Below, one piece after another: positions 35,323 through 45,400 of a stretch of 48,861 nucleotides of DNA. The notes under the pieces are model-generated. The model was not told where the DNA came from. It saw nothing but the letters and a program-made list of their open reading frames with translations, and ran no database searches. A program made the translations under genes and the position numbers. Position 1 is the stretch's first letter; each line of letters begins with the position of its first letter. Source of the DNA: Planctomycetaceae bacterium (GTDB lineage Bacteria; Planctomycetota; Planctomycetia; Planctomycetales; Planctomycetaceae); the NCBI GenBank assembly GCA_947476295.1, contig CANJQC010000031.1, positions 1-48,861 of the forward strand. Reading direction: 5' to 3'.

Positions 35323-36143
35323 AGATCACGCACCTGAGGGACAGTATCAAAAAAGCAGGTTGGCTGCTCATCAGTCTAAACAAGCTGCCGCCTAGTTTGA
35401 AGAGAGTGATAGCAGCCCGCGTGGCAAAAACTCAGCCCTAAGGATGGCGTTAGTGCTCGTCGCTTCAAGTTTCGATGGCCCCGGTGTTCCCGCTGCATGT
35501 ATTTCCGGATTTCGGAGTCCTCGATCTCCGGTTTGATTTGCGATGGCTCGCCTCGCCATCAAATGGTGCAGTCGAAATAACGACAAACGCCCATTGAGAA
35601 AGCCGCGAGGGTGATCGCGACGTCGGCATGAAACGGATCCGGTTCAAATAGCACATGAGGGCGTGACATGAGTCAGAAAGTGATTCCAGCAACTCACGGC
35701 TTTCGACCAAACGGATGCCGTTTTTAGACGGTCTCCAGAGAGCAATTCAGCCAGCTGATCTTGTGACATCGCAGCTCAATCTTGCCATGCAAGCGGCTGG
35801 TGTTCAGCATTGTGCTGTAACGCATCTTAGGATGCGCCGTATGGAAACTTCACAGACTCGCTCTATTTTCATTCTCGTCGTGATGGACTTGAAGACTCGC
35901 CGCATCCCAATCGCGTGTGTCACGCATCCCCCACAGTGCGTCGCTACTGGGACGCAATCCCACCCGTATGCAGGATGTCATTAGTACTGCGCAACGCGAA
36001 ATCGATCACTGGATTCGGACTTAGAACGGCACACATCAAACAGCGCAGCAACAGCGGCCGCGCCAGATCCGTGACTTGAGTTCGTGCCCTCTCGGCTGCT
36101 CACCGATAGGGCACCCTTGTGGTCCCGCAATCGGGGAGCCTGC
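35323..36143. other. Intergenic region with decayed sequence and hairpins
   Basis: No intact gene is seen. A hairpin near 35537-35566 pairs ATTTGCGATGGC with GCCATCAAAT apart from one bulged base. The part from about 35841 to 35984 contains a possible integrase remnant, listed separately. The rest shows only short frames. Confidence 0.5.
35841..35984 (+). pseudogene. Possible remnant of an rve-type integrase/transposase
   Basis: Over roughly 30 codons the frame reads T-R-S-I-F-I-L-V-V-M-D-L-K-T-R-R-I followed by P-I-A-C-V-T-H-P. This resembles the first catalytic strand (aspartate in M-D) and the T-R-R-I ... T-x-H-P pattern of integrase-core transposases. Neither the rest of the DDE core nor any terminal inverted repeat is visible, and the frame breaks soon after. 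The call rests on one short motif, so it could be chance. Confidence 0.35.
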
Positions 36144-36251
36144 TCACTTGGACTGGGGTTTAGGCTGCTTTCCCTTCGTCTTCTGTTCCTGTTTGTCCGC
36201 GTTCTGCTTCTTACTCTTTTCCTTATCCTTCTTGCCGCCTTTGTCGCCCAT
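36144..36251 (-). CDS. Short lysine-rich protein
   Basis: A 35-aa open frame beginning M-G-D-K-G-G-K-K-D-K and made mostly of Lys, Gln, Asp and Pro. An AAGGA box lies 8 bases upstream of the ATG at 36251. Short proteins with this M-G-D-K-G-G-K-K start recur in many bacteria, in my recollection as unnamed small proteins. It is too basic and disordered for a fold prediction; nucleic-acid binding is only a guess. The frame extends upstream from a TTG at 36341, but those residues do not fit. Confidence 0.6.
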   Translation of the reverse strand: MGDKGGKKDKEKSKKQNADKQEQKTKGKQPKPQSK

Positions 36252-36601
36252 TTCGTAATCCTTTGTTATTGCATTGATCGTTCGTGTGAGTCCGCATCTC
36301 GGATGAAGGATATTGTCTCCAACCAGATCTGCGATGTCCAATCGCAGCCAACCGTTTTCCTGGACATCGCGAGATAGGCCCCAATCTTGAAACCGTGCAG
36401 GTACCTTTGTTCACACTTCAGTGATATTCTTACGAATACGCTCTTCTCCATCCGCGCGATGCGTTATCCTATCGCTACTGAGGCCACACCGGCGTCCTCG
36501 GCGACCGTGTTCAGAACTACGCCACGCCCGTTGATACCCTCTGCCCCACGGAAAACAGATTCCGATCCGTTGGTTGTCGTGACACCACCTGGAACAAGAC
36601 C
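36252..36601. other. Region upstream of the topoisomerase-helicase gene
   Basis: No convincing gene. A 72-codon plus-strand frame (36387-36605) ends across the GTG start of the fusion gene but has no family pattern or clear ribosome site. The area should carry the promoters of the small protein and of the fusion gene. Confidence 0.45.
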
Positions 36602-39600
36602 GTGACCATAGTTGTTGTCGCCGAGAAGCCGTCTGTTGCACGTGATATTGCACTGGTGGTCGGCGCGCGGACACGGGCATCCGGTTGGCTTCACGGCAAC
36701 GGATACGTGGTCACGTGGGCGATTGGGCACCTCGTGGGATTGGCGCAGCCACACGAGATCAATCCCGATTGGAAAGCGTGGCGTGCAGAGTCGCTGCCCA
36801 TGCTGCCCGATCATTGGCCGCTGGCCGTGCTCGAGTCCACAAAAGAACAGTTCCGCATTGTCAAAAAACTCATTCAGGGCCGCGATGTCGAATACATGGT
36901 CTGTGCCACGGATGCGGGGCGCGAGGGTGAGCTGATTTTCCGCTTCATTTACGAGGCCGCGGGGTGCCGCAAGCCGGTTCGCCGGTTGTGGATTTCGTCG
37001 CTTACGCCCAGCGCGATCAAGTCCGGACTGCTGGCGATGAAAGACGGGAGCGCGTACGACTCGCTGGCGGCGGCAGCCCGCGGCCGTGCTCAGGCGGATT
37101 GGCTCGTTGGATTGAATCTGTCGCGTGCGTATACGATCGCGCAGGGCGAGACTCTTTCCGTCGGCAGGGTGCAGACGCCGACGCTGGCGATGCTGGTCGA
37201 ACGCGAAAAGGAGCTCCGCGAGTTCGTCCCTGAGGCGTACGTCGAAGTTGTCGGCACGTTTGGCACCCAGCCCTACGTGGGTACGTGGTTCAAGACCGGC
37301 GAAACTCCCTCAAGCGAATCTAAGCGGCTCCCACCCGACGGACAGAATGCGCGGGCCATCATCGACCGAGTGAAGCTCGCGGGCACGGGGATGATCGAGT
37401 CCATGACGCTGGAGAAACGTCGGATGCCGCCCCCGCTGCTCTACGATCTTACCGAGTTGCAGCGGCACGCCAACCGTCTGTGGGGGTTCAGCGCCAAGCG
37501 GACGCTCGAACTCACGCAGGGGTTGTACGAGACAAGGAAACTTCTCAGCTATCCTCGCACGGACAGTCGGCATTTGTCGTCCGACGTGGCTGCAACGTTG
37601 CCGCAGGTGGTACAGGCGATCCTTGGTGCCTATGAGACGCAGCTTGCCGATGGGACAGGCACGCGGGCGCTGAGCCGGCGGTTTGTGGACGATGCGAATG
37701 TCACTGATCACCACGCGATCATCCCGACGACGATGAACCCGACGCAAGTTTCTCTCACCGACGATGAACGACGGATCTACGACCTAGTCTGCCGTCGGCT
37801 GCTGATGGCATGGCACGAGGAACATATCTGGGCAGTGACCACGGTCATTACAGCTGTGGCGTCACCTGTAACCGCAAGTCCTGCCAGATCCTCTGCGGTC
37901 GCCGCCACCATTCCCATCATCGACCACTTCCATACCGTCGGCACTGCCGTGGTCCAGCTCGGATGGAAAGTGCTCGACATCCCTGCACGCAAGAAAGACG
38001 GCGACGTGGAAGAGCAATCCCTTCTCGCTGGCCTCACTAAAAACGCGACCCAGCCGGTACGCGATGTCGTCATGCAGGAGAAGCAGACGCGCCCCCCCAA
38101 ACGGTTCAACGACGCGAGTTTGCTGACCGCGATGGAGACGGCTGGAAAATCGCTCGACGACAGGGAACTCTCTCGCGCCATGAAGGATTGTGGGCTGGGC
38201 ACACCAGCGACCCGCGCGGCGATCATTGAGACACTGATTACGCGTGAATACATCGTGCGCGACGGCAAGTCGCTGGAAGCCACCGACAAGGGCATCCGGC
38301 TGATTGACGCGGTCCACGCCGACGTCAAGAGCCCGGCGATGACCGGACAATGGGAGGCACGTCTGCACGCAATCCACAGAGGCGAGTCGCAGTTACCGCC
38401 GTTCATGACGGGGATCGAGACGTATGTCCGCGAGGTCGTGAAGCTCGTGCTCGACGGGCCGCCCGGGCCGCCCGGGCCGCAGACCATCGAGCAGACCATC
38501 GAGCAGACCATCGAGCAGACCTTCGAGCAGACCTTCGAGCAGACCTTCAAGCAGACGCTTGCCACAAAAACCGGGCAGCCTGCCAACGCAACTGCCAACG
38601 CTGTTCAGCCGCGATCGCCGCTGTCGCGAGACATTACAGAGCTGCTCACGAGCACCTTTGGCCATGCCGGTTTCCGCCCGCACCAGGAGGCAGTCTGCAA
38701 AGCGGCTCGCGACGGCGAAGATGTACTGCTGGTGATGCCGACCGGGGCGGGCAAGTCGCTCTGTTACCAGCTCCCGGGCCTGGCGCGCGGCGGGACGACG
38801 CTCGTGATCAGCCCGCTCATTGCTTTGATGGAAGATCAGGTTACAAAGCTCCAGGCGTTGGGCCTGCGGGCGGAACGGATCCACTCCGGCCGCTCTCGTC
38901 CGGAGTCGCGTGCCGTGTGCCTGGAATACCAATCTGGCGGGCTCGACTTTCTCTTTATAGCGCCCGAGCGACTGGGCGTGCCGGGCTTTCCCGAGTTTCT
39001 CGCCCGCACTAAGCCCACATTGATCGCCATCGACGAGGCCCACTGCATTTCGCAATGGGGGCACGACTTTCGTCCCGACTATCGTATGCTGGGCCAGCGG
39101 CTCCCCTCGCTCCGTCCCGCACCAGTGATCGCGCTGACCGCGACCGCGACACCTATCGTGCAACGCGACATCATTGCGCAGTTGAATCTCAAATCCGACA
39201 GCCGCTTCATCCACGGCTTCCGCCGGAACAACCTCGCCATCGAAGTCGTCGAGGTTCCGCGGCCCGACCGCATGGACGTGATCCTGAAATTGCTGGAGAA
39301 TTCCGCGCACCGGCCAGCGATCGTTTATGCTCCATCTCGTAAGGACGCGATCCTGCTCGCCGAGCAACTGGCCGAGGTCATGCCTGCCGCTGCCTACCAC
39401 GCCGGTATGGCTGCGGCCGACCGTGACCGTGTCCAGACCCGCTTCCTCCGTGGTGATATCGACGTGATCGTCGCCACTGTCGCCTTCGGCATGGGAATCG
39501 ACAAGGCCGACGTGCGGACCGTCGCGCACCTCGCGCTGCCTCAGACGCTCGAGGGCTACTACCAGGAAATCGGCCGCGCCGGCCGCGACGGCAAACCCTC

Positions 39601-40663
39601 CCGCGCCATCCTGCTGCATTCTTTCATCGACCGCAAAACCAATGAATTCTTTCACGAGAAGAACTATCCGCCCGTCGCCACGCTGAAAGAAATCTTCAAG
39701 CAGCTCACCGCAAAGCCGCAGTCGAAGCACGCCTTGCGGGACCGCACGCAGATGAACGACGACCTGTTTGACCGCGCACTGGAAAAACTGTGGATCCACG
39801 GTGGCGCGCTTGTCGATCCCGACGAGTCTGTCTGCCGAGGCACCAACACGTGGGCTCCGTCCTACGAAACGCAGGTCGCACACCGACTCGTGCAGTCCGA
39901 GCAGATGGCGCGTTTCGCACAATCGCACGGCTGCCGCATGGTGCATCTTATCCAGCACTTCGGCGATGATGATGACCCCGGTACGCCCTGCGGAATTTGT
40001 GACGCATGTGACTCAACTGTGTGTGTCGTGCAAGCCTTTCGCACGCCAACCAGGAGTGAAACCGAAATTATGCAGGCGACGCTCGCCTCGCTTACAAAAC
40101 TTAACAACCAATCCGTTGGTACGCTGCATCGCAATGAGAGCGCTGCGCTGGCACGCCACGACTTTGAGACGATTGTCTCCGCGCTCCTCCGCAACGGTAT
40201 GGTGAGCAGCCGCCCCGATGTCTTTGAAAAAGACGGCAAGTCAATCCCGTTCCATCGACTCACACTGACACGGCTCGGTGAGAAAGCGAGCGCACACACG
40301 CTGGCCGCGCTCCAAGTACCGATGAAGGTTGAAACCCAGAAAAAGGAGCCGCGCCCGCGCTCGAAGCCTAGGGCGCGATCCACGTCGAAAACTCGTGCCA
40401 CGCCCAAGTCGAGTTCGAAGAAGAGCGCAGCGCCGGCCACGCCGCGCATAGGGAGGATCGACGCTGCACTGCGAGCCTGGCGCAAGGCCGAGGCGACAAA
40501 AAAACGCGTCCCCGCGTTCCGCATCATGACCGACAAGGTGCTACTGGGTGTCGCTGCGTCGCGCCCTGAAAGCGAGACTGCCCTGCTCGCGGTCCCTGGC
40601 GTTGGACCGTCGCTGGTTAAGAAGCACGGGGTGATAGTCCTTAAAATTGTGCGCGACGCCTAA
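36602..40663 (+). CDS. Fused DNA topoisomerase III and RecQ helicase
   Basis: A single 1353-aa open frame holding two enzymes. Residues 1 to about 610 form topoisomerase III (TopB): TOPRIM motifs A-E-K-P-S-V-A-R-D and T-D-A-G-R-E-G-E, and the catalytic tyrosine Y317 in L-L-S-Y-P-R-T-D. Residues 619-650 form a linker of G-P-P repeats and six Q-T-I/F-E tetrapeptides. From about 655 a complete RecQ follows: Walker A T-G-A-G-K-S at 714-719, D-E-A-H at 811-814, the helicase C-domain, a zinc-binding region with the C-G-I-C-D-A-C cysteines, a winged-helix part, a Lys/Arg/Ser-rich stretch and a C-terminal HRDC-like domain. RecQ and TopIII normally act as separate partners that unlink DNA. The GTG start gives the exact TopB N-terminus. 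The gene looks GC-richer than its neighbours. Confidence 0.95.
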   Translation: MTIVVVAEKPSVARDIALVVGARTRASGWLHGNGYVVTWAIGHLVGLAQPHEINPDWKAWRAESLPMLPDHWPLAVLESTKEQFRIVKKLIQGRDVEYMVCATDAGREGELIFRFIYEAAGCRKPVRRLWISSLTPSAIKSGLLAMKDGSAYDSLAAAARGRAQADWLVGLNLSRAYTIAQGETLSVGRVQTPTLAMLVEREKELREFVPEAYVEVVGTFGTQPYVGTWFKTGETPSSESKRLPPDGQNARAIIDRVKLAGTGMIESMTLEKRRMPPPLLYDLTELQRHANRLWGFSAKRTLELTQGLYETRKLLSYPRTDSRHLSSDVAATLPQVVQAILGAYETQLADGTGTRALSRRFVDDANVTDHHAIIPTTMNPTQVSLTDDERRIYDLVCRRLLMAWHEEHIWAVTTVITAVASPVTASPARSSAVAATIPIIDHFHTVGTAVVQLGWKVLDIPARKKDGDVEEQSLLAGLTKNATQPVRDVVMQEKQTRPPKRFNDASLLTAMETAGKSLDDRELSRAMKDCGLGTPATRAAIIETLITREYIVRDGKSLEATDKGIRLIDAVHADVKSPAMTGQWEARLHAIHRGESQLPPFMTGIETYVREVVKLVLDGPPGPPGPQTIEQTIEQTIEQTFEQTFEQTFKQTLATKTGQPANATANAVQPRSPLSRDITELLTSTFGHAGFRPHQEAVCKAARDGEDVLLVMPTGAGKSLCYQLPGLARGGTTLVISPLIALMEDQVTKLQALGLRAERIHSGRSRPESRAVCLEYQSGGLDFLFIAPERLGVPGFPEFLARTKPTLIAIDEAHCISQWGHDFRPDYRMLGQRLPSLRPAPVIALTATATPIVQRDIIAQLNLKSDSRFIHGFRRNNLAIEVVEVPRPDRMDVILKLLENSAHRPAIVYAPSRKDAILLAEQLAEVMPAAAYHAGMAAADRDRVQTRFLRGDIDVIVATVAFGMGIDKADVRTVAHLALPQTLEGYYQEIGRAGRDGKPSRAILLHSFIDRKTNEFFHEKNYPPVATLKEIFKQLTAKPQSKHALRDRTQMNDDLFDRALEKLWIHGGALVDPDESVCRGTNTWAPSYETQVAHRLVQSEQMARFAQSHGCRMVHLIQHFGDDDDPGTPCGICDACDSTVCVVQAFRTPTRSETEIMQATLASLTKLNNQSVGTLHRNESAALARHDFETIVSALLRNGMVSSRPDVFEKDGKSIPFHRLTLTRLGEKASAHTLAALQVPMKVETQKKEPRPRSKPRARSTSKTRATPKSSSKKSAAPATPRIGRIDAALRAWRKAEATKKRVPAFRIMTDKVLLGVAASRPESETALLAVPGVGPSLVKKHGVIVLKIVRDA
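38480..38551 (+). repeat. Tandem 12-bp repeat in the linker of the fusion gene
   Basis: Six successive 12-base units: three CAGACCATCGAG, two CAGACCTTCGAG and one CAGACCTTCAAG, followed by a partial unit. They encode Q-T-I-E or Q-T-F-E/K tetrapeptides and are preceded by three GGGCCGCCC-type units (38456-38479). Being in frame and a multiple of three, the number of copies can change without breaking the gene. Confidence 0.95.
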
Positions 40664-40959
40664 ACGCCACAGGAGCGATCCTGACAAACTATTGGTCATT
40701 CCCGAACGTGCTATAAGTCGGCTAGATCACGTTATCTAGTGACAGGTTTTCGGTCCTTATTGCTGATTCAAGATTAACCGACCTGAAGTCGTTTCTCTCC
40801 CCTTCAGCCCGACCCGGCCACATCGTCCCCCCCGGCAAGTGGTTCTTAATAAACGGCGTCGGTGGTCACGACCTGAATGGGAATCCGAACTTGTCTTGCG
40901 CGCGTCGGTCCGACACACGAATGGCACGTAGTTCGTAAAGATGCGACGAAGTTGAAGAT
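40664..40959. other. Intergenic region after the fusion gene
   Basis: About 300 bases without a recognisable gene. A small hairpin, CTAGAT (40722-40727) with ATCTAG (40734-40739), lies about 60 bases after the stop and might help end transcription. Confidence 0.4.
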
Positions 40960-42033
40960 TCATTTATCACTGCGGCCGATTTTTGGTTCTTCACAGTGCT
41001 TCAAAGCCAATACGGCCATTGCGGTGCCAGCGTGGCTGATGAAATGGTGGTTGTCCTGGAACAGCGACCGCGTGTACCAGCGACCGCTTTCGCGTTGATT
41101 TGACTTGAGCCACGTTACGCCGTGCCGAACGACGTCATCTGAAGACGAAACCTCGGCACGCCGCAGTGCATAGAGCACAAAGCCTGTGCCGTAGCCGTCG
41201 CTGTGTTCGGTGTCCTGCTGCAGTTCGTCACCACGTTTCCAGTTGCCAAGTGTTGCCAACGCCCAGCCGCCATCGGGCTTTTGCAGAGCCGTCAACTGCT
41301 GAATGGTTGTTGTCTTTTCTTCGGCAGTGAGCAGATCGGGAACATAGCTGTTGGCCCACAGCAGCATCGCCTGATGATGCAGTGTCGGCGGAGCATTCGC
41401 TTTTAACCAACGTCGAATACCTTCCAGGCCTTTCTGCGCGGCAGGCGTTGCTGCGTAGTCATTCGGAGCAACTCCGACCGCGATCGCTGCCAGCGTCACA
41501 CCGTAATGATCATCCGATTCCATCGGAGGCCAGTCGCACTTGAGCCAACTGAAACCGCCGTCTTCTTTTTGCACTGTCCAAATTCGATCGAGCGCCATTC
41601 GCGAAACGGCGTGAAGTTGTCCGGTGGTGGCTGCATCATTGAACGCCAGAGCCGCAGCTGCTGCGACGACTTCGGCATCCCAGCGAGGCCCCTCCTTGAC
41701 CCATCGCGCCTGCACAAGTTCTTCTGCATACGCGCGGACCTGTTTGTGCGCCATCGCGTCGGCTGAAATCGCAGGTCGAGCGTAGAGATACGCGAAGTTC
41801 GTATGGCAGGTGAAACACTTGCGATCCTTCTGCCATGTGAGTGCAGCGGAATCAAGGAAGTGAGCTGCCTTCTCCAGCGACATTTCCTTCGCAACCGGTT
41901 CGTCGGCCTGATTCGGCCCCGGAGCAACGACGCTGTCCAGCGTCACTGCGTCATCTGCAAACACGGCCGCAGGATTGCATACACAAAACCACGGAATTAG
42001 AACACTGACACTCGCCAAGAATATCGTTCGCAT
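40960..42033 (-). CDS. Exported haem-motif protein with prenyltransferase/squalene-cyclase-like repeats
   Basis: A 357-aa protein. A signal peptide (about residues 1-26) ends at A-F-A-D-D. A single C73-F-T-C76-H77 motif would attach haem c. The rest has alpha/alpha-barrel repeats of the prenyltransferase/squalene-cyclase type: Q-K-E-D-G-G-F-S-W, Q-K-P-D-G-G-W-A-L and Q-R-E-S-G-R-W-Y, the QW-like repeats being spread across about 130-340. It has no clear catalytic acid motif of cyclases. The start chosen is the ATG at 42033, supported by an AGAGG site; the frame is open to 42060. Family members are common in planctomycetes, and the function is unknown. Confidence 0.85.
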   Translation of the reverse strand: MRTIFLASVSVLIPWFCVCNPAAVFADDAVTLDSVVAPGPNQADEPVAKEMSLEKAAHFLDSAALTWQKDRKCFTCHTNFAYLYARPAISADAMAHKQVRAYAEELVQARWVKEGPRWDAEVVAAAAALAFNDAATTGQLHAVSRMALDRIWTVQKEDGGFSWLKCDWPPMESDDHYGVTLAAIAVGVAPNDYAATPAAQKGLEGIRRWLKANAPPTLHHQAMLLWANSYVPDLLTAEEKTTTIQQLTALQKPDGGWALATLGNWKRGDELQQDTEHSDGYGTGFVLYALRRAEVSSSDDVVRHGVTWLKSNQRESGRWYTRSLFQDNHHFISHAGTAMAVLALKHCEEPKIGRSDK

Positions 42034-42429
42034 TGTTTCGGTTCCTCTGTAAGACATCATGTTCGGCGTACTTCACGCGGAACCAGCCATCAGTCCGGCA
42101 CCGACTTTATCCAGTCAGTCATCGTCTGGCAATTCAAAATCATGAAGTTGCTGAGGCGCGCGAATGGGACCCAGCCTTTACTTTTCGGCATAAACCTCTA
42201 CGAATGTGCTTGAAGAATTTGGCACGGGAATGAACTGACCGTCCTCTTTGAGACCCTCAAGATGAAATTGGGGTGGAAACACGAACTTCCGTTGCGCACC
42301 CAAAATTTGAACCAACTGCACTAGGTGCAATTCCCGTTTCTTGCGTGAACTGGCTGGGACCGTGCGTTACAATCGAAAATCCATCCTGACCTGATTCCTG
42401 CCCTCAGATCTTATTCTTGGACGTTGCTC
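42034..42429. other. Divergent intergenic region
   Basis: About 400 bases between the haem-motif protein and the PSCyt gene, transcribed in opposite directions. No gene is recognised; short frames without family pattern occur. It should carry promoters for both genes. Confidence 0.45.
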
Positions 42430-45400
42430 ATGCGATTCGCATCCCCTGCCCTGCTCACGCTGGTGTTTTTTGGCGTCTCAGCATCGACTGTGAGTGCTCA
42501 GAAAGTCGATTTCAATCGGGACGTACGGCCAATCATTTCGAATCGGTGCCTGGCCTGCCACGGTCCGGATGATGCCAAGCGCCAGGCTGGATTACGGCTG
42601 GATGATCCTGACTTGGCCACAAAGGTTCTGGATTCGGGACACACGGCAATCGTTGCGGGCAATGTCAGTGAGAGTGAACTCGTCGCGCGCATCACGAGTG
42701 ACGACGAGTCCGTGCGTATGCCTCCCATCGAATTCGGTAAGCCACTCAAGCCGGCAGAAATTGCAACGCTGCAACGCTGGGTTGAACAGGGAGGTCAATA
42801 CGCACAACATTGGTCGTACGTGAAACCCGTTCGGGCAGAAATTCCTGCCGCCGGCGCTCCGTATGCGAACTGGCCAAAGAACGCCATCGATAATTTTGCG
42901 CTGCACACGATGCTGGAACTGGGATTGCAACCGACAGAACAGGCAGACGCGCGAGCCCTGGTGCGGCGGCTGTTTCTGGATCTCATCGGATTGCCGCCAA
43001 CCGTAGACGAATGTGATGCGTGGGTGCAGCGTTTGGAGGAAAACACTAATTCCGACAAGTCCACCGCAGTCGATGACGCTGCATATTCGCAACTCGTCGA
43101 TCACTTATTTCAGCGACCTGAATTCGGAGAACACTGGGCACGCAAGTGGCTGGATCTTGCCCGCTATGCCGATTCTGCAGGCTACGCTGACGATCCGTCG
43201 CGTACGATCTGGCCGTGGCGAGACTGGGTCATTCGATCGATCAACAACAACATGCCATTTGATCAGTTTACGATCGAGCAACTGGCTGGCGACATGCTGC
43301 CAAATGCGAGCGACGAGCAGGTGATAGCCACTGCGTTTCATCGCAACACGATGACAAATAATGAAGGCGGCACTCAGGACGAAGAGTTCCGCAACGTCGC
43401 GGTAGTTGATCGAGTCAACACGACAATGGCTGTCTGGATGGGAACGACGATCGCGTGTGCTCAGTGTCACAGCCATAAGTACGACCCGCTGACACAGGAC
43501 GAATACTTTCAATTGTTTGCCATTCTAAACAATACGCAAGATGCCGATCGGCGGGATGAATCTCCGCTGCTGGAATTCTTTACGCCTGAACAGAAGGAAC
43601 GACGGTCAGTCATTGAAAGCCGACTCGCCGAGCTCAATCCGATTTTGGCCAGCCCGACTGACGCGATCACAGCGTCTCAGCTTCTATGGGAACAGCGAGT
43701 GCAATCCCAGCCTGCGTGGGCCGGAATGAAGCCAGCATCTGTGAATCGACTGTCCGGCGGAGCGGCGACTGTCGCGGACGATGGCACGATCTTTGTCGCC
43801 ACGGCGGCCGAAAAGGACGTGTATACCATTGAGATTCCTTTCGATCCGTCGAATCCAACCAACAAAAGCATCGCTGCGATTCGACTTGAAACATTGCCGT
43901 TGGCGGCTTTGCCTAACGCTGGCGCAGGGCACGGCGGCGGCAACTTTGTCATCACTGAGCTTAAAGCTCAACTTGTTCCTGCTGGTCAGTCAGCCCCGAC
44001 CGCACGGATAGTGCGGATTGAGATTCCGGGGTCGCAAAAGATCTTGTCTCTAGCAGAAATTCAGGTTTTTTCCGCTGGGACTAACGTCACATTGGCGGGG
44101 AAAGCGACTCAGAGCTCCACCGACTATGCCGGACCTGCTGAATATGCGATTGACGGGAATACGGACGGGCAATTTGAAAACAAATCAGTGACGCATACCG
44201 CTATGTCGGACAATCCGTGGTGGGAAGTCGATCTTGGCGGTGACACGGCGATCGAGCGCCTGACAATCTGGAACCGGACAGGTGGCGGTATCCACACACG
44301 ACTGGCCGACTTTCGTATTTCGCTGCTGAACGAAGCACGCGGTGTTGTCTGGGAGCAGAACGTTGCTGAACCGCCAAATCCATCAGCCGACTATTCTCCC
44401 AGCAATGTACGCGACATCAAGTTCACTACTGCGATCGCCGATTTTCAACAGTCAGGATTTTCTCCCGAAGAAGTTCTTGACGGAAAGACCGAAGCGGAGA
44501 ACGGCTGGGCTATCGGCGGCAGTATCACGGATAGTCACGCTCTGGTACTTGTGCCGAGCCGTCCAATCCTCGCCAATGAGCCTGCAACTTTGCGGCTGAT
44601 CATTGAACAGAATTCGCCGCATGTGAATCATATTCTCGGCAACTTCCGCATAGGTTTCAGCAATGACGCAGTGGCGATCGAACGAGCCCGCCTGCCTCAG
44701 AGTATTCTTGCGATCGTCGAGAAGCCTCCTGCCGAAAGAATGCCTGCCGAGGCATCGCAATTGGCCGAATACTTCCGATTGAACCTTGCTCCGGAACTTG
44801 CCGACGTGCGGCAGGAATTGAAGACGTTGACAACCGAAATCAGCGGCATGAAGCCCGACGCCTCCGTGCCCGTCCTGCGTGAAGTTGCGGGTGAATCCCG
44901 GCGTAAAACGCTGCTGCAGTTTCGCGGCAATTATCTGGACAAAGGCCATGAAGTCCACGAAGGCGTCCCTGCGGTCTTTCCACCGATTTCTGACGGCAAA
45001 CCAGCGAGCCGCCTGACCTTCGCGAAGTGGCTGGTGAATGATGAAAACCCGCTCACCGCACGAGTCGTCGTCAATCGCTATTGGGAGAACTTGTTTGGTC
45101 GAGGCATCGTACTGACGAGTGAAGACTTCGGTTCGCAGGGTGAACTGCCGACTCATCCGGAACTGCTGGACTGGCTGGCGCGGGAACTTGTCGAATCCGG
45201 CTGGGACACTCGCGACCTGTTGAAGATGATCGTCACGTCAGCAACGTATCGACAGTCTTCGAGGGTGACTCCTGAGGCGGCAGCCGCTGATCTCGACAAT
45301 CGCTGGCTGGCGCGAGGTCCGCGCGTGCGTCTGAGTGCCGAAATGGTAAGAGACCAGGCATTGCAGGTCGCTGGTTTGTTAAGTCAGAAAATGTACGGCC

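Noticed and set aside
36387-36605. 72-codon plus-strand frame ending over the fusion start
   Set aside because: No ribosome site, no family pattern, and Pro/Thr-rich composition typical of chance frames.
38480-38551. Tandem 12-bp units considered as a CRISPR-like array
   Set aside because: The units are contiguous, without spacers, in frame and inside a coding region.
38393-39958. 521-codon minus-strand frame
   Set aside because: It is antisense to the RecQ part of the fusion gene; long antisense frames are expected in GC-rich codon patterns.
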